Made by a program: the position numbers and the translations under genes. Source: Deltaproteobacteria bacterium (GTDB lineage: Bacteria; Bdellovibrionota; Bdellovibrionia; Bdellovibrionales; JAMPXM01). From it: DNA of 64,000 nucleotides. The stretch lies in the NCBI GenBank assembly GCA_017302795.1, contig JAFLCB010000008.1:165879-229878 (forward strand), read 5' to 3'. This document shows, one piece after another, positions 9,525 through 18,173 of this stretch (its first letter is position 1; each line of letters starts with the position of its first letter). The notes beneath the pieces are model-generated. The model was not told the origin of the DNA. It saw only the letters and a program-made list of their open reading frames with translations, and ran no database searches.

Positions 9525-10019
9525 ATGAAGAAGACCGCGAAATCAGCAGATCAGCCCAGCCGAAAAATCCTGGATTCACAAACGACTATGACAGAAATGG
9601 TTATGCCCCAACATACAAACGCGCTCGGTAGCGTGTTTGGGGGGGTGATCATGTCCTGGATCGATATCTGCGGTGCAATCACTGCACAAAGGCACGCAAG
9701 ACTTCCGGTTGTTACAGCATCCATCGATTATCTTCAGTTCGTAGAGCCAGTCTTTATCGGCTGGACGGTAAATTTAAAGGCGAGCGTTAATTATGTTGGC
9801 AAAACGTCGATGGAAGTCGGTGTCCGCGTTGATGCAGAAAATCCGCGAACGGGCGAGACTTTCCATACCGCTAGTGCTTATTTGTCATTTGTTGCGCTCG
9901 ATGCGAATAAGGTTCCGACAGCGATCGCGCCGCTCGAAATAAAAACCAAAGATGAAAAGCGTCGACATGAAGATGCCGTAAAGAGACGAGCGGCTCGCCT
10001 CAAGCTTCGCGGGCGCTAA
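9525..10019 (+). CDS. Acyl-CoA thioesterase, hotdog fold (YciA/BACH type)
   Basis: Hydrolyses acyl-CoA to free acid and CoA in the cytoplasm. The 164-residue hotdog domain carries the family signature MTEMVMPQHTNALGSVFGG, including the conserved Asn and the G-x-x-FGG turn leading into the central helix. It continues with MSWIDICGAI and VEPVFIGWTVNLKASV. A basic C-terminal tail (KRRHEDAVKRRAARLKLRGR) is extra. The start ATG 9525 lies after TTATTAA with no strong ribosome site. The stop overlaps that of the minus-strand gene at 10016 by four bases. It fits the acyl-CoA metabolism found elsewhere in the window. Confidence 0.88.
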   Translation: MKKTAKSADQPSRKILDSQTTMTEMVMPQHTNALGSVFGGVIMSWIDICGAITAQRHARLPVVTASIDYLQFVEPVFIGWTVNLKASVNYVGKTSMEVGVRVDAENPRTGETFHTASAYLSFVALDANKVPTAIAPLEIKTKDEKRRHEDAVKRRAARLKLRGR

Positions 10020-10543
10020 CGTTTTGATTCCAGGGAAAGATCGCTGACGAGTTTGCTAAAGGACTTCTTATGTTCTGGCTTGAGCATTTCTCTGCAGCGG
10101 CGAAGTGTCGTTTTCTGCGCGAAAGTGAAATCGAGCGGATACTGACAAGACCAATATTTTCCGGGTTGAGCGTACTTGGTGTCGGCCGTGAAATCACTGA
10201 GCTGCTTAGTCAGCTTTTCCGCTTTGGATCCGTCGATACTCGATGCTGTGTGACCGGTGCGGCCTTCCTGGGTCAAAACGCCGGTCGTTGCTTTGCGTGA
10301 TCCCATTGTGGCGAAGAAAACTCGTTGGTGTGTTTGGCCAAAGGTAAGGCGAAAAATCATCGTCATTGAGGAATTGGGATCGGTGGGCGTCGTTTCTTTG
10401 ATATCCCAGGCCTCGGTATCAACTCTTGGTCTTGCTGATGAACCAAAGGAATCCCGCGAGGGCGCGACTAGTAAGAAAATCGCCCCAAGAACCGCGACGA
10501 CGGTTTGGCAAATATTCCCATTTTGCGCCATAAGCCGGTTCAT
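10016..10543 (-). CDS. Small exported hypothetical protein
   Basis: Unrecognised 175-residue protein. The start is taken at ATG 10543 because it overlaps the stop of the upstream metalloprotease gene as ATGA and gives a clean signal peptide (MNRLMAQNG, then hydrophobic TVVAVLGAIFLLVAPS). A longer reading from 10618 would overlap by 79 bases without adding a sensible N-terminus. The mature part is basic near its end, with KYWSCQYPLDF and RRCREMLKPEHKK containing two cysteines that could pair. It is the last gene of the hflX-metalloprotease unit, so probably co-translated with the protease. Confidence 0.7.
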   Translation of the reverse strand: MNRLMAQNGNICQTVVAVLGAIFLLVAPSRDSFGSSARPRVDTEAWDIKETTPTDPNSSMTMIFRLTFGQTHQRVFFATMGSRKATTGVLTQEGRTGHTASSIDGSKAEKLTKQLSDFTADTKYAQPGKYWSCQYPLDFTFAQKTTLRRCREMLKPEHKKSFSKLVSDLSLESKR

Positions 10544-11901
10544 TTCGCGGTTCCCCGTTCTGATCTTTTTCTTGGAGCTGTTGCAGTGAGGCCTGCTGGA
10601 TCCTCGGGAAGTGTGCAAACAGGTTTGCTGAGATTTGCGCAGCTGAGGAGATTTTGGAAGTGGGGCGGTGCCAGGTATGAGAGAAGGCGAGTGTCGTCAG
10701 ATGGGTAGAGATGGCGATTCGACACATTTCTCGATTCAAGGCGTCCCATACAATAGGTTTGGGCAAGGTCATAGACAGCGAGGCGAAGATCGTCTCGTTT
10801 TTTATTTTCGGTTTTGTGCCACAGCGCGAGCGCTTGGGCGCTGAAGGTGTCCGCATAATGTTCTTCGGCTTTTCGATAGCAGCTTTGGGGGTTGCTCGCC
10901 TTAAACTGATTCACGATGTTTCGTTCCTGCTCGGTTAAGCCTTTAGGGAGAGAGTCTCGGTAGAGTGAAAACTGCGCGACGTAGATATCATAGTCTTTCG
11001 CAAAGCGCCGAGTCGCACAGTTATCAAATTCACTATTTCCGCGAACAGATTCAAGACTTGAATTGGGCACTCGCTCGACTGCTCCGCAGCGAAGCATCGT
11101 TTCGGTGTTGGTCGCGTTCACATCAAGACCAAGTTTAATTTCGCTGATCGACCTCGCAAGTGATGGATCGCTCGCGTCGTCACCTGTACTTCCTCCTCCA
11201 GCTTCGCCATCCTCGACGGTAAGATCAGCGCCAGCGGCCTTCATGCAGCTAAAGGCTTCACTGGTCAGTTCTTTATGGCGCAGAAGCGGCTTCTTCATAT
11301 TGCACGTGGAAACAGCGTGACCGATTTCGTGCAGAACGGTCGCCATGATGACGTTGGAATGTGTTTTTACCAGACTGTTGCAAAGTCCGATCGTGTGTTC
11401 CATCGGTGAATAGCCCGCTTGCGGTAAACCTGGGTCTGTGGCTTCAAAACAGTGGGAACTATAGGGTCCGGCAATGCTGAACTGGATTTGTTTTATTCGG
11501 TCAACGATGGTGCGTGTTTCGATCGACCAAGCCGAAGGGTCACGTCCCCCCGAAACATAGGCGATCGCATATTTTCGTGCGGTGTCTGCTATCGCAAGGG
11601 CCCGGGATTGATCAGCCTCGCTTGAGGAGCTTGCGAACTTCTCGAGTTCTTGATGGTGCTCTCTTTTGCCCCAAAGAAAATAATTGAACTTTACTCCATC
11701 CGCTTCCGATTTTGATTTCCTCAAATCGAGCGGTGAGTCAGAGTGATCGATACATTGCAACGGTAGTTCTTGAGGTGAGCAAAGCGGGAGTTTGTTGCTT
11801 TCCGGTGATTCGGTCAGAGCTTCGGTCAGAGCTTCGGTGGAGATGAGAAACATCATGCCAAACACAATGGACGTCGAAGTGATTAGCAACCTTCGATTCA
11901 T
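10540..11901 (-). CDS. Putative exported zinc metalloprotease (HExxH)
   Basis: The 453-residue product begins at ATG 11901, overlapping the hflX stop as ATGA. The N-terminus MNRRLLITSTSIVFGMMFLI is a signal peptide followed by a small tandem duplication (TEALTEALTES) that matches a 12-base DNA repeat. The catalytic zinc site is VLHEIGHAVS at residues 191-195. A second conserved-looking segment, KAEEHYADTFSAQ (Glu346/347, Asp351), could supply the third ligand, as in gluzincin-like families. Cysteines are frequent, consistent with export. I cannot name the peptidase family. Substrate unknown; it may be a periplasmic protease, with the small exported neighbour as partner or substrate (inference). 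Confidence 0.75.
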   Translation of the reverse strand: MNRRLLITSTSIVFGMMFLISTEALTEALTESPESNKLPLCSPQELPLQCIDHSDSPLDLRKSKSEADGVKFNYFLWGKREHHQELEKFASSSSEADQSRALAIADTARKYAIAYVSGGRDPSAWSIETRTIVDRIKQIQFSIAGPYSSHCFEATDPGLPQAGYSPMEHTIGLCNSLVKTHSNVIMATVLHEIGHAVSTCNMKKPLLRHKELTSEAFSCMKAAGADLTVEDGEAGGGSTGDDASDPSLARSISEIKLGLDVNATNTETMLRCGAVERVPNSSLESVRGNSEFDNCATRRFAKDYDIYVAQFSLYRDSLPKGLTEQERNIVNQFKASNPQSCYRKAEEHYADTFSAQALALWHKTENKKRDDLRLAVYDLAQTYCMGRLESRNVSNRHLYPSDDTRLLSYLAPPHFQNLLSCANLSKPVCTLPEDPAGLTATAPRKRSERGTAK

Positions 11902-13238
11902 GGCGCGGTCGCATCCGCTTCGACGAGAAACTCTTTCCACTTTGTCAGCTGAACCGGCGTCAGGGAGACTCGTAGGAACGTTCCGGCCGTGCCGGGTTCG
12001 CGTCGGACGATTTTCGTTTCACGGCCGAGATCGAAAATACGATGTTCAGATTCGCGCGGGATAAAAAAGTCGAATTCATGGCTTAAGGCTTCGATTTGTT
12101 CCACCATCAGCCGTTTCAGTCGCTCCATCCCTTCACCTGTAAGCGCACTGACAAAAACCCGCGGGAATGCTTTTACATGAAACTGTTTATCAAAGCTTGC
12201 TTGATCGACTTTGTTAAAGACGTGAATGACCGGTTTATCGCTCCAGCCAAAGTCCTCAATCAGCTTCTGCACGATCTCCACTTGAGTCGTCATTTGCGGC
12301 GAGGAGAGGTCGACCACATGAATTAAAATATCCGCATCGGCGGATTCTTCGAGCGTCGCCTTAAAAGCTTCGATGAGATGTGTTGGCAGCTTGCGAATGA
12401 ATCCAACCGTATCAGTCACAACCGCCGGTGGGGCGTCAGGCAAAAAAACTTTGCGCGTCGTCGGATCGAGCGTGGCAAAGAGAAGGTCTTTCGCTAAGAC
12501 ATTCGATTGTGTGAGGCAATTGATGAGTGTCGATTTACCCGAGTTCGTGTAGCCAATCAGAGCAAAGCTTGGGATTCGATTTCGCCTTCGCGATGCCCGG
12601 TGCTGTGCGCGATGGGAACTTACGTTTTCGAGTTGTTTTTTGATTTGCTTTACGCGTTCGCGAATGCGGCGTCGGTCCATTTCAAGTGCTGTTTCACCTG
12701 GGCCTCGAGTTCCTATTCCGCCGCCTTGGCGAGAAAGCGATCCCATCCATGCATCAACCATGCGCGGAAGCTGATCCAGCATTTGCGCAAGCTCAACCTG
12801 AAGTTTACCTTCATAGGTTTGCGCGCGCTGAGCGAAGATGTCTAAAATGACTTGGCTTCGATCGACCACGCGAACTTTCCATTCAGACTCTAAGTTTCGA
12901 ATTTGAACTCCCGAGAGATGCCGGTCGACCGCAACAACGGAAGCTTCGGAGTCCCGAACGAGCTCGCCGATTTCTTGAACCTTGCCAGTGCCGATCAGAG
13001 TTGCGGAATTAAATTGTGGTAATACTTGAGTTACCGATCCGACCACTTCGCCGCCAGCGGAGGTCGCGAGCTCTTCGAGTTCGATGAGGCTTTCTTTTAA
13101 CTCGATGAAGTTTTCAGTTTTAAGTCCGATGCCGACGCAGACAATGCGTTCTTTCGGTTTGAGAAGTGTCTTGCCGGATTCCCATCTTTGGGAAAGTGGC
13201 GCATTTGAGACTCTTTTGTCGTTGTCACGTTTTCCGAT
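11898..13238 (-). CDS. hflX: GTPase HflX; start codon anomalous
   Basis: Ribosome-associated GTPase that splits stalled or hibernating 70S ribosomes. The HflX N-terminal domain contains QGGGIGTRGPGETALEMDRR, and the G domain has Walker A GYTNSGKSTL, DTVGFIRKLP and FNKVD. The first ATG/GTG/TTG in frame is GTG 13046, but coding similarity continues upstream (KERIVCVGIGLKTENF, then SLIELEELATSAGGEVVG), which is the expected HflX N-terminus. That extension has no ATG, GTG or TTG before an in-frame TGA at 13253. Either ATC 13238, 10 bases after GAGG, starts translation, or the C5/G5 tract at 13246-13250 carries one extra base. Removing one base joins ATG 13254 to the frame. It heads a three-gene minus-strand unit. 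Confidence 0.88.
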   Translation of the reverse strand: MGKRDNDKRVSNAPLSQRWESGKTLLKPKERIVCVGIGLKTENFIELKESLIELEELATSAGGEVVGSVTQVLPQFNSATLIGTGKVQEIGELVRDSEASVVAVDRHLSGVQIRNLESEWKVRVVDRSQVILDIFAQRAQTYEGKLQVELAQMLDQLPRMVDAWMGSLSRQGGGIGTRGPGETALEMDRRRIRERVKQIKKQLENVSSHRAQHRASRRRNRIPSFALIGYTNSGKSTLINCLTQSNVLAKDLLFATLDPTTRKVFLPDAPPAVVTDTVGFIRKLPTHLIEAFKATLEESADADILIHVVDLSSPQMTTQVEIVQKLIEDFGWSDKPVIHVFNKVDQASFDKQFHVKAFPRVFVSALTGEGMERLKRLMVEQIEALSHEFDFFIPRESEHRIFDLGRETKIVRREPGTAGTFLRVSLTPVQLTKWKEFLVEADATAP

Positions 13239-13349
13239 GGCAAGACCCCCTCATTAGATTGTGAAGGGCATTTTCGCCAGATTCAAGACTTTCGATGGTC
13301 CGGCGAAAAAACTATAGAAAACGGACGTTTAATGAGTGATAGCCGGTCG

Positions 13350-14129
13350 TTATGGGCAGACCTCAACGAAATCAAAGCGCTTTATAAGCTCTAGGCCCGC
13401 TTTAGGCGACGCCTTTACATAAACGCTGAAGTACGACCGAAATTCATCCTCGTTAGATTCCGGCACAATGAAGTAGCGCGCTTCCCCATTTTTGAATTCT
13501 GCCGCCATCCATTTTGGACCACCGGACTTGTTAACAAGTTCGAGCAAGAGAGAATCGGTCAGCTTGGTTTCGGTTTCCGTGTCGACCAATTCAAAACCGT
13601 CCGGAATCTCGAACCCCTTCGTGTTCCAGTAGGAGGTCGATTTCGCAGTTGGAGTTTTTGCGCTCAGGGTGTCATCCTGCGCCTCGCGGGAGGACGCCGA
13701 AAGCCAGGTCTCGGTGAGTACACAATCATCAGCTCCGGGTTTATTCGCCGTCTTCAACTTCGCAGGGGAGAAAGATTTTACTTCAGAAAGGCTTTTCCCG
13801 TCTTTGTATTGCCCGTTCGTTTCCACTGACTCTTGGCGGACGATCCACATTTTTACAGCCGATCTACTTTTGAACTCGTTAGAAGCTGCCGGGAACTGAG
13901 CGACAGGAACGCGGAAAAAAGTGGCGCCGTTTAAAACAATCATGTGACCAAGTGCCGAAGCTGATTTCCCGGCGTTTGCCGACCCAGCTTTTCGGGCCAA
14001 ATTTCCGGCCGGGTTTTGGGCCCGGTTTATGGCTTTAGCATTATCGGCTCCTGCAGCGTTACTGAAGGAGAAACCAATTAAAGCGACACTCCAAAAACAG
14101 GCCGCGATCAAAAACACCCGAAGCGACAT
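13350..14129 (-). CDS. Exported hypothetical protein
   Basis: Unrecognised 259-residue protein with a signal peptide (MSLRVFLIAACFWSVALIGF, cleavage likely after SNAAGA). The mature part is polar and Lys/Ser-rich at first, then a mixed region with WIVRQE, DCVLTETWLSASS and GFELVDTETE. Two cysteines (DDCVL and the terminal VEVCP) may form a disulfide. Its ATG overlaps the stop of the malic enzyme gene by one base (TAATG), so it is translated as the second gene of that transcript. No link to malate metabolism is evident. Confidence 0.7.
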   Translation of the reverse strand: MSLRVFLIAACFWSVALIGFSFSNAAGADNAKAINRAQNPAGNLARKAGSANAGKSASALGHMIVLNGATFFRVPVAQFPAASNEFKSRSAVKMWIVRQESVETNGQYKDGKSLSEVKSFSPAKLKTANKPGADDCVLTETWLSASSREAQDDTLSAKTPTAKSTSYWNTKGFEIPDGFELVDTETETKLTDSLLLELVNKSGGPKWMAAEFKNGEARYFIVPESNEDEFRSYFSVYVKASPKAGLELIKRFDFVEVCP

Positions 14130-16501
14130 TACAGGTGTCTTTCGCCCGGGCCTGGGAAAGTTGAGCTATTCTCCATGAAGGCTTGAGCTTCAAGGGCCGT
14201 AAGTGCGACGGTGTTAACGATATCATCAACCGTGCACGTGCGCTGAAGCACGTTGGCAGGCTTCCTAATTCCCATCAGAAAAGGACCAATCACTTCGCCG
14301 CCGCCAAGCTGCTGAACGAGCTTGTAACTTATGTTTCCGGCGTCGAGATTTGGGAACACCAAAATATTCGCGCCATTTTTTACTTCGCAAAACGGGAAAA
14401 TCCGTTCAACGATGTCGGGGTTAACCGCAGTGTCAGCTTGCATTTCGCCGTCGACAATTAAATGTGGATACCGTTTTTTGACGATCTCAGCCGCTTGGCG
14501 CATCTTTGACGGGTTATCGCCGCGAGATTTAAAGTTTGTGTATGAGAGCATCGCGATTCTTGGTTGAATGCGGAAATATTCTGCGACTCGGGCCGCATGA
14601 ATCGCAATCGTCGCCACTTGTTCGGCCGTCGGGTTGATGTTGACCGCTGTATCGGCAAAGAACAGCATTTTGTTTTTAAAGATAACAAGGTTCAAACCGC
14701 TAGCAGTCTTACGAGCTCCGGCGCCAATGATTTCAAAGATCGGTTTCACGCAATCAGAATAGTTTTGTGTGGCGCCAGTGATCATCGCGTTCGCGTCGCC
14801 CATGTGAACCATCATCGATGCAAAATAGTCAGGATCAGCCATCAGTCGTTCGGCCTCGCGGCCCATAACGCCTTTGCGATTTCGCATTTCGTAAAGCTTA
14901 TCGATATACTCACGGTACTTTGGATGCTGTGACGGGTGCACGATGGGCAATGTCTTAAGGTCATCAAAACCAAGCATCTCCATGCGTTCTAAAACTTGAT
15001 CTTTGTGTCCTAGCAATACCGGCTGGATCAATTCCTCGTGGGCAATGGTTTGAAGTGCTTTCAGAATTTTTGTTGACGTACCCTCTGGGAAAACAATTGT
15101 TGGCAGCGGCTTTCCCGACGCCTTCGCTTGATTCTTCACGCGGTGAATGACCGAGCGAACAAAGCCGGTGCGCGCACCTTGAAGGGCTTCAAGTCGATCG
15201 CGATAGGCCTGGAAGTCGGTGATCGGGTGTTTGGCTACGCCCGATTCCATCGCCGCTTTTGCAACCGCCGGAGTCACCCAAAGAAGAACTCGAGGATCAA
15301 AGGGTTTCGGGATTAAATACTCGGGACCAAAACTGAAGCTCTGGCCACCGTAGGCGGCCGAAACTTTTTCTGGCACTTCTTCTTTCGCAAGTTTCGCTAG
15401 GGCGTGAACAGCCGCCAGCTTCATTTCTTCGTTGATCTGTGTTGCGCGAACGTCAAGTGCACCGCGGAAAATCGACGGGAAGCCCAGGACGTTGTTAACT
15501 TGGTTGGGGTAGTCCGATCGACCAGTCGCAATGATGCAATCAGGTCGAATGGCCTTTGCAGTTGGTGGATCGATTTCTGGATCTGGGTTCGCCATAGCAA
15601 AAACAATGGGCCGATCCGCCATCACTTTTAGCATTTCCTCGGTCATCGCTCCGGCAACTGAAAGGCCAACGAACACGTCGGCACCTTTCAGCGCATCCAG
15701 CAAAGTTCTCGCCGATGATTCGACGGCGAATTGCTCTTTGTACTTGTTCATGCCCTCTTTGCGGCCCTTGTAAACGACCCCCTTCGAATCGCACATCAAA
15801 ATGTTTTGCGGCCTCACGCCAAGGGCCATGAAAATTCGTCCGCAAGAGATAGACGCGGCACCAGCGCCATTCATGACGAGCTTGATTTCGCTCATCTTGC
15901 GGCCAGTAACTTCACAAGCGTTCAGAAGTGCTGCGCCCGAGATAATCGCAGTCCCGTGCTGATCGTCATGGAAAACAGGAATCTTCATTTCGCGTTTTAG
16001 ACGTTCTTCGATTTCAAAACACTCAGGGGCTTTGATGTCCTCTAAGTTGATTCCACCGAAAGTAGGTTCGAGGGCTTTGACAGCTGCACAAAATTCGTCG
16101 ACGGATTTCGTGTCGAGTTCAAGGTCGAACACGTTGATGTTCGCAAACGTTTTAAAGAGGACCCCTTTACCTTCCATAACAGGCTTTCCCGCCAGAGGCC
16201 CAATATCGCCAAGACCGAGAACCGCTGTTCCATTGGTAATTACGGCAACGAGATTTCCCTTGGTCGTGTACTCGTAAACTTTTTCCGGATCTTTTGCGAT
16301 TTCCTTACACGGCGCTGCGACGCCCGGAGAGTAGGCCAATGAAAGAGCGCGATCAGTAGAAACGGGTTTACTTGAAATGACCTCGACTTTCCCTGGGGTC
16401 GGCCTTTGGTGATAGTCGAGTGCATCGCGCTCGAGCTGATTTTTTTCGCTCTGGCTAGGGGATTTCGCGGCTGGCTTTTGTTGCGGCTTATCTGATGTCA
16501 T
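14129..16501 (-). CDS. maeB: NADP-dependent malic enzyme with C-terminal phosphotransacetylase-like domain
   Basis: Oxidative decarboxylation of malate to pyruvate with NADPH formation. Residues ~30-430 are the malic enzyme: YSPGVAAPC, LGLGDIGPLAGKPVMEGK, the metal-binding FHDDQHGTA and the nucleotide fold NGAGAASISCGRI. Residues ~460-780 form the phosphate acetyltransferase-like domain (IVFPEGTSTKILKA, then MVHMGDANAMITGATQNYSDCVKPI). In known MaeB proteins this part regulates the enzyme by acetyl-CoA rather than catalysing. At 790 residues it is slightly longer than E. coli MaeB (759), with a charged N-terminal extension. It is divergent from the fadI-like operon and probably links acetyl-CoA supply from lipid oxidation to NADPH and pyruvate. 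Confidence 0.94.
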   Translation of the reverse strand: MTSDKPQQKPAAKSPSQSEKNQLERDALDYHQRPTPGKVEVISSKPVSTDRALSLAYSPGVAAPCKEIAKDPEKVYEYTTKGNLVAVITNGTAVLGLGDIGPLAGKPVMEGKGVLFKTFANINVFDLELDTKSVDEFCAAVKALEPTFGGINLEDIKAPECFEIEERLKREMKIPVFHDDQHGTAIISGAALLNACEVTGRKMSEIKLVMNGAGAASISCGRIFMALGVRPQNILMCDSKGVVYKGRKEGMNKYKEQFAVESSARTLLDALKGADVFVGLSVAGAMTEEMLKVMADRPIVFAMANPDPEIDPPTAKAIRPDCIIATGRSDYPNQVNNVLGFPSIFRGALDVRATQINEEMKLAAVHALAKLAKEEVPEKVSAAYGGQSFSFGPEYLIPKPFDPRVLLWVTPAVAKAAMESGVAKHPITDFQAYRDRLEALQGARTGFVRSVIHRVKNQAKASGKPLPTIVFPEGTSTKILKALQTIAHEELIQPVLLGHKDQVLERMEMLGFDDLKTLPIVHPSQHPKYREYIDKLYEMRNRKGVMGREAERLMADPDYFASMMVHMGDANAMITGATQNYSDCVKPIFEIIGAGARKTASGLNLVIFKNKMLFFADTAVNINPTAEQVATIAIHAARVAEYFRIQPRIAMLSYTNFKSRGDNPSKMRQAAEIVKKRYPHLIVDGEMQADTAVNPDIVERIFPFCEVKNGANILVFPNLDAGNISYKLVQQLGGGEVIGPFLMGIRKPANVLQRTCTVDDIVNTVALTALEAQAFMENSSTFPGPGERHL

Positions 16502-16689
16502 GGATTAAGCTGTCTTTCGCTAGTTGCTGTTAATCGCTATTTGAAATGCGGCCCTGCGTTGTGCAGGATGTGAATGAACCTGAGCCTAAGAAGCGTCTCT
16601 TCTCAAGTCAAATCGAGGCGCAAGCTGACAAATCAATCTGTTGGTTGTCCGAATTATCAAAACAATTGGTGCCACGTGAGATGTTTTCT

Positions 16690-16712
16690 TTGACAATAAT
16701 TCTGAAGGAATT
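16690..16712 (+). promoter_or_regulatory. Candidate promoter -35 element and operator upstream of the beta-oxidation operon
   Basis: A consensus TTGACA (16690-16695) is followed by an inverted repeat AATTC-TGAAG-GAATT (16698-16712) lying where the -35/-10 spacer would be. A repressor sensing acyl-CoA could bind here. The -10 element is weak (TCGAAT about 17 bases after TTGACA). This is a suggestion from position and symmetry only. Confidence 0.35.
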
Positions 16713-16759
16713 TCGAATGTTTATGCTTCCAACGTCGGAAAAGCTCGAAGGAGTCAATT

Positions 16760-18130
16760 ATGTCAAATAAATCAGTTCAACCAAAAGGCCCGCGCGATGT
16801 CGTTATCGTGGATGGATTGAGAACTCCATTTGCAAAAGCCGATACTAAATTAAAAACCGTGCACCCGGCAGAACTGGGACGAATTGCCCTGCGTGAACTT
16901 TTCGCGCGAACCAACTTTGATCCGAACTTAGTTGATGAAGTCATCATCGGCAATACGGGAAGCCCGTCGGATGCGGTCAACATTGGCCGTGTCGTGGCAC
17001 TCGGAGCAGGCGTGCCGCAGCGGGTTTCCGCACACACAGTGCACCGAAATTGTGCGTCGGCGATGGAGAGTATCGCAACTGGGTTTGATAAAATTAAAGC
17101 TGGAATGGCGGAAGTGGTAGTGTCGGGCGGAACCGAGAGCATGTCACAAATGCCTTTGATCTACTCGAACGAAGTGACCAAGGCGATTGCAGGTTTGGGT
17201 GCTGCGCGCTCGCCGGTTCAGCAATTGGGCGCTCTCGCTGGTCTTGTGGGTGCGGATGTGAAGTCGATCATGGGACTGTTGACAACAAGTCCGATGGCGC
17301 GGGCACCTTATAAGCCGAGAATAGCAATCGTTGAAGGCCTGACGGATCCATTTGTCGGAAAAAATATGGGAGAAACTGCCGAGCTTCTCGCCAAAGAATG
17401 GAATCTGTCGCGTGAAGACCAGGACAAATTTGCTCTTCAGTCGCATCAAAGAGCCGTTGCAGCTATGAAGAATGGTGTGATGGCAGAAGAGATTACTCCC
17501 GTATACTTGCCTCCAAACTTTAAAGAAGTGGTTGAGCAAGATATTGGGCCGCGCGATGGCCAGTCGATGGAAGCTTTGGGGAAATTGAAGCCGATTTTTG
17601 ATCGAAAAAACGGCACAGTAACTGCCGGCAATGCTTGTCCAATCACGGACGGCGCAGCGATGGTCCTTATAATGAGTCGCGAGAAGGCAGAGAAGCTGGG
17701 ATTAAAGCCGATCGCTCGTGTCTTGTCCTATGCTTTTGCCGGCTTGGAGCCTGAGCGCATGGGACTCGGTCCTGTGTACGCTACGCCAATCGCGCTTCGC
17801 CGCGCGGGCCTAGAATTTTCGGATCTCGACTGTATTGAACTAAATGAGGCCTTTGCCGCACAAGTGTTGGCATGTACGGCGGCGATGGAAAGCGACAAAT
17901 TCGCGAAAGAGAAACTAGATCTGCCAAAAGCTGTCGGAAAAGTTGATTTCACAAAGCTCAACGTCAATGGCGGGGCGATTGCGCTGGGGCACCCGGTCGG
18001 CGCTACAGGAACGCGACTTGTATTGACGCTGATGAAGCAGCTCAAACGAAGTGGCAAGGAGTTCGGTTTGGCGACGTTGTGCATTGGTGGCGGTCAGGGC
18101 GGAGCAATGATTCTTCAGAGCGAAGCCTAA
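16760..18130 (+). CDS. Acetyl-CoA C-acyltransferase (beta-oxidation thiolase, FadI-like)
   Basis: Cleaves 3-ketoacyl-CoA with CoA to acetyl-CoA and a shortened acyl-CoA. The nucleophilic cysteine is in HRNCASAMES (Cys98), the catalytic histidine in NGGAIALGHPVGATG (His411) and the second cysteine in LCIGGGQGG (Cys441). The ELNEAFAAQ loop is present. At 456 residues it is longer than FadA (~390) and close to the FadI or trifunctional-beta subgroup. The start is secure: AAGGAGT lies 7 bases before ATG 16760. It is followed 43 bases later by the FadJ-like partner, so the two should form the multienzyme complex. Confidence 0.93.
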   Translation: MSNKSVQPKGPRDVVIVDGLRTPFAKADTKLKTVHPAELGRIALRELFARTNFDPNLVDEVIIGNTGSPSDAVNIGRVVALGAGVPQRVSAHTVHRNCASAMESIATGFDKIKAGMAEVVVSGGTESMSQMPLIYSNEVTKAIAGLGAARSPVQQLGALAGLVGADVKSIMGLLTTSPMARAPYKPRIAIVEGLTDPFVGKNMGETAELLAKEWNLSREDQDKFALQSHQRAVAAMKNGVMAEEITPVYLPPNFKEVVEQDIGPRDGQSMEALGKLKPIFDRKNGTVTAGNACPITDGAAMVLIMSREKAEKLGLKPIARVLSYAFAGLEPERMGLGPVYATPIALRRAGLEFSDLDCIELNEAFAAQVLACTAAMESDKFAKEKLDLPKAVGKVDFTKLNVNGGAIALGHPVGATGTRLVLTLMKQLKRSGKEFGLATLCIGGGQGGAMILQSEA

Positions 18131-18173
18131 AAATACGATTGCCGAAAAATACTAAATCAGAGGCGAACTTAAA

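Noticed and set aside
10070..10938. Plus-strand ORFs opposite the metalloprotease
   Set aside because: They mirror the minus-strand genes, which have signal peptides, an HExxH motif and ATGA coupling.
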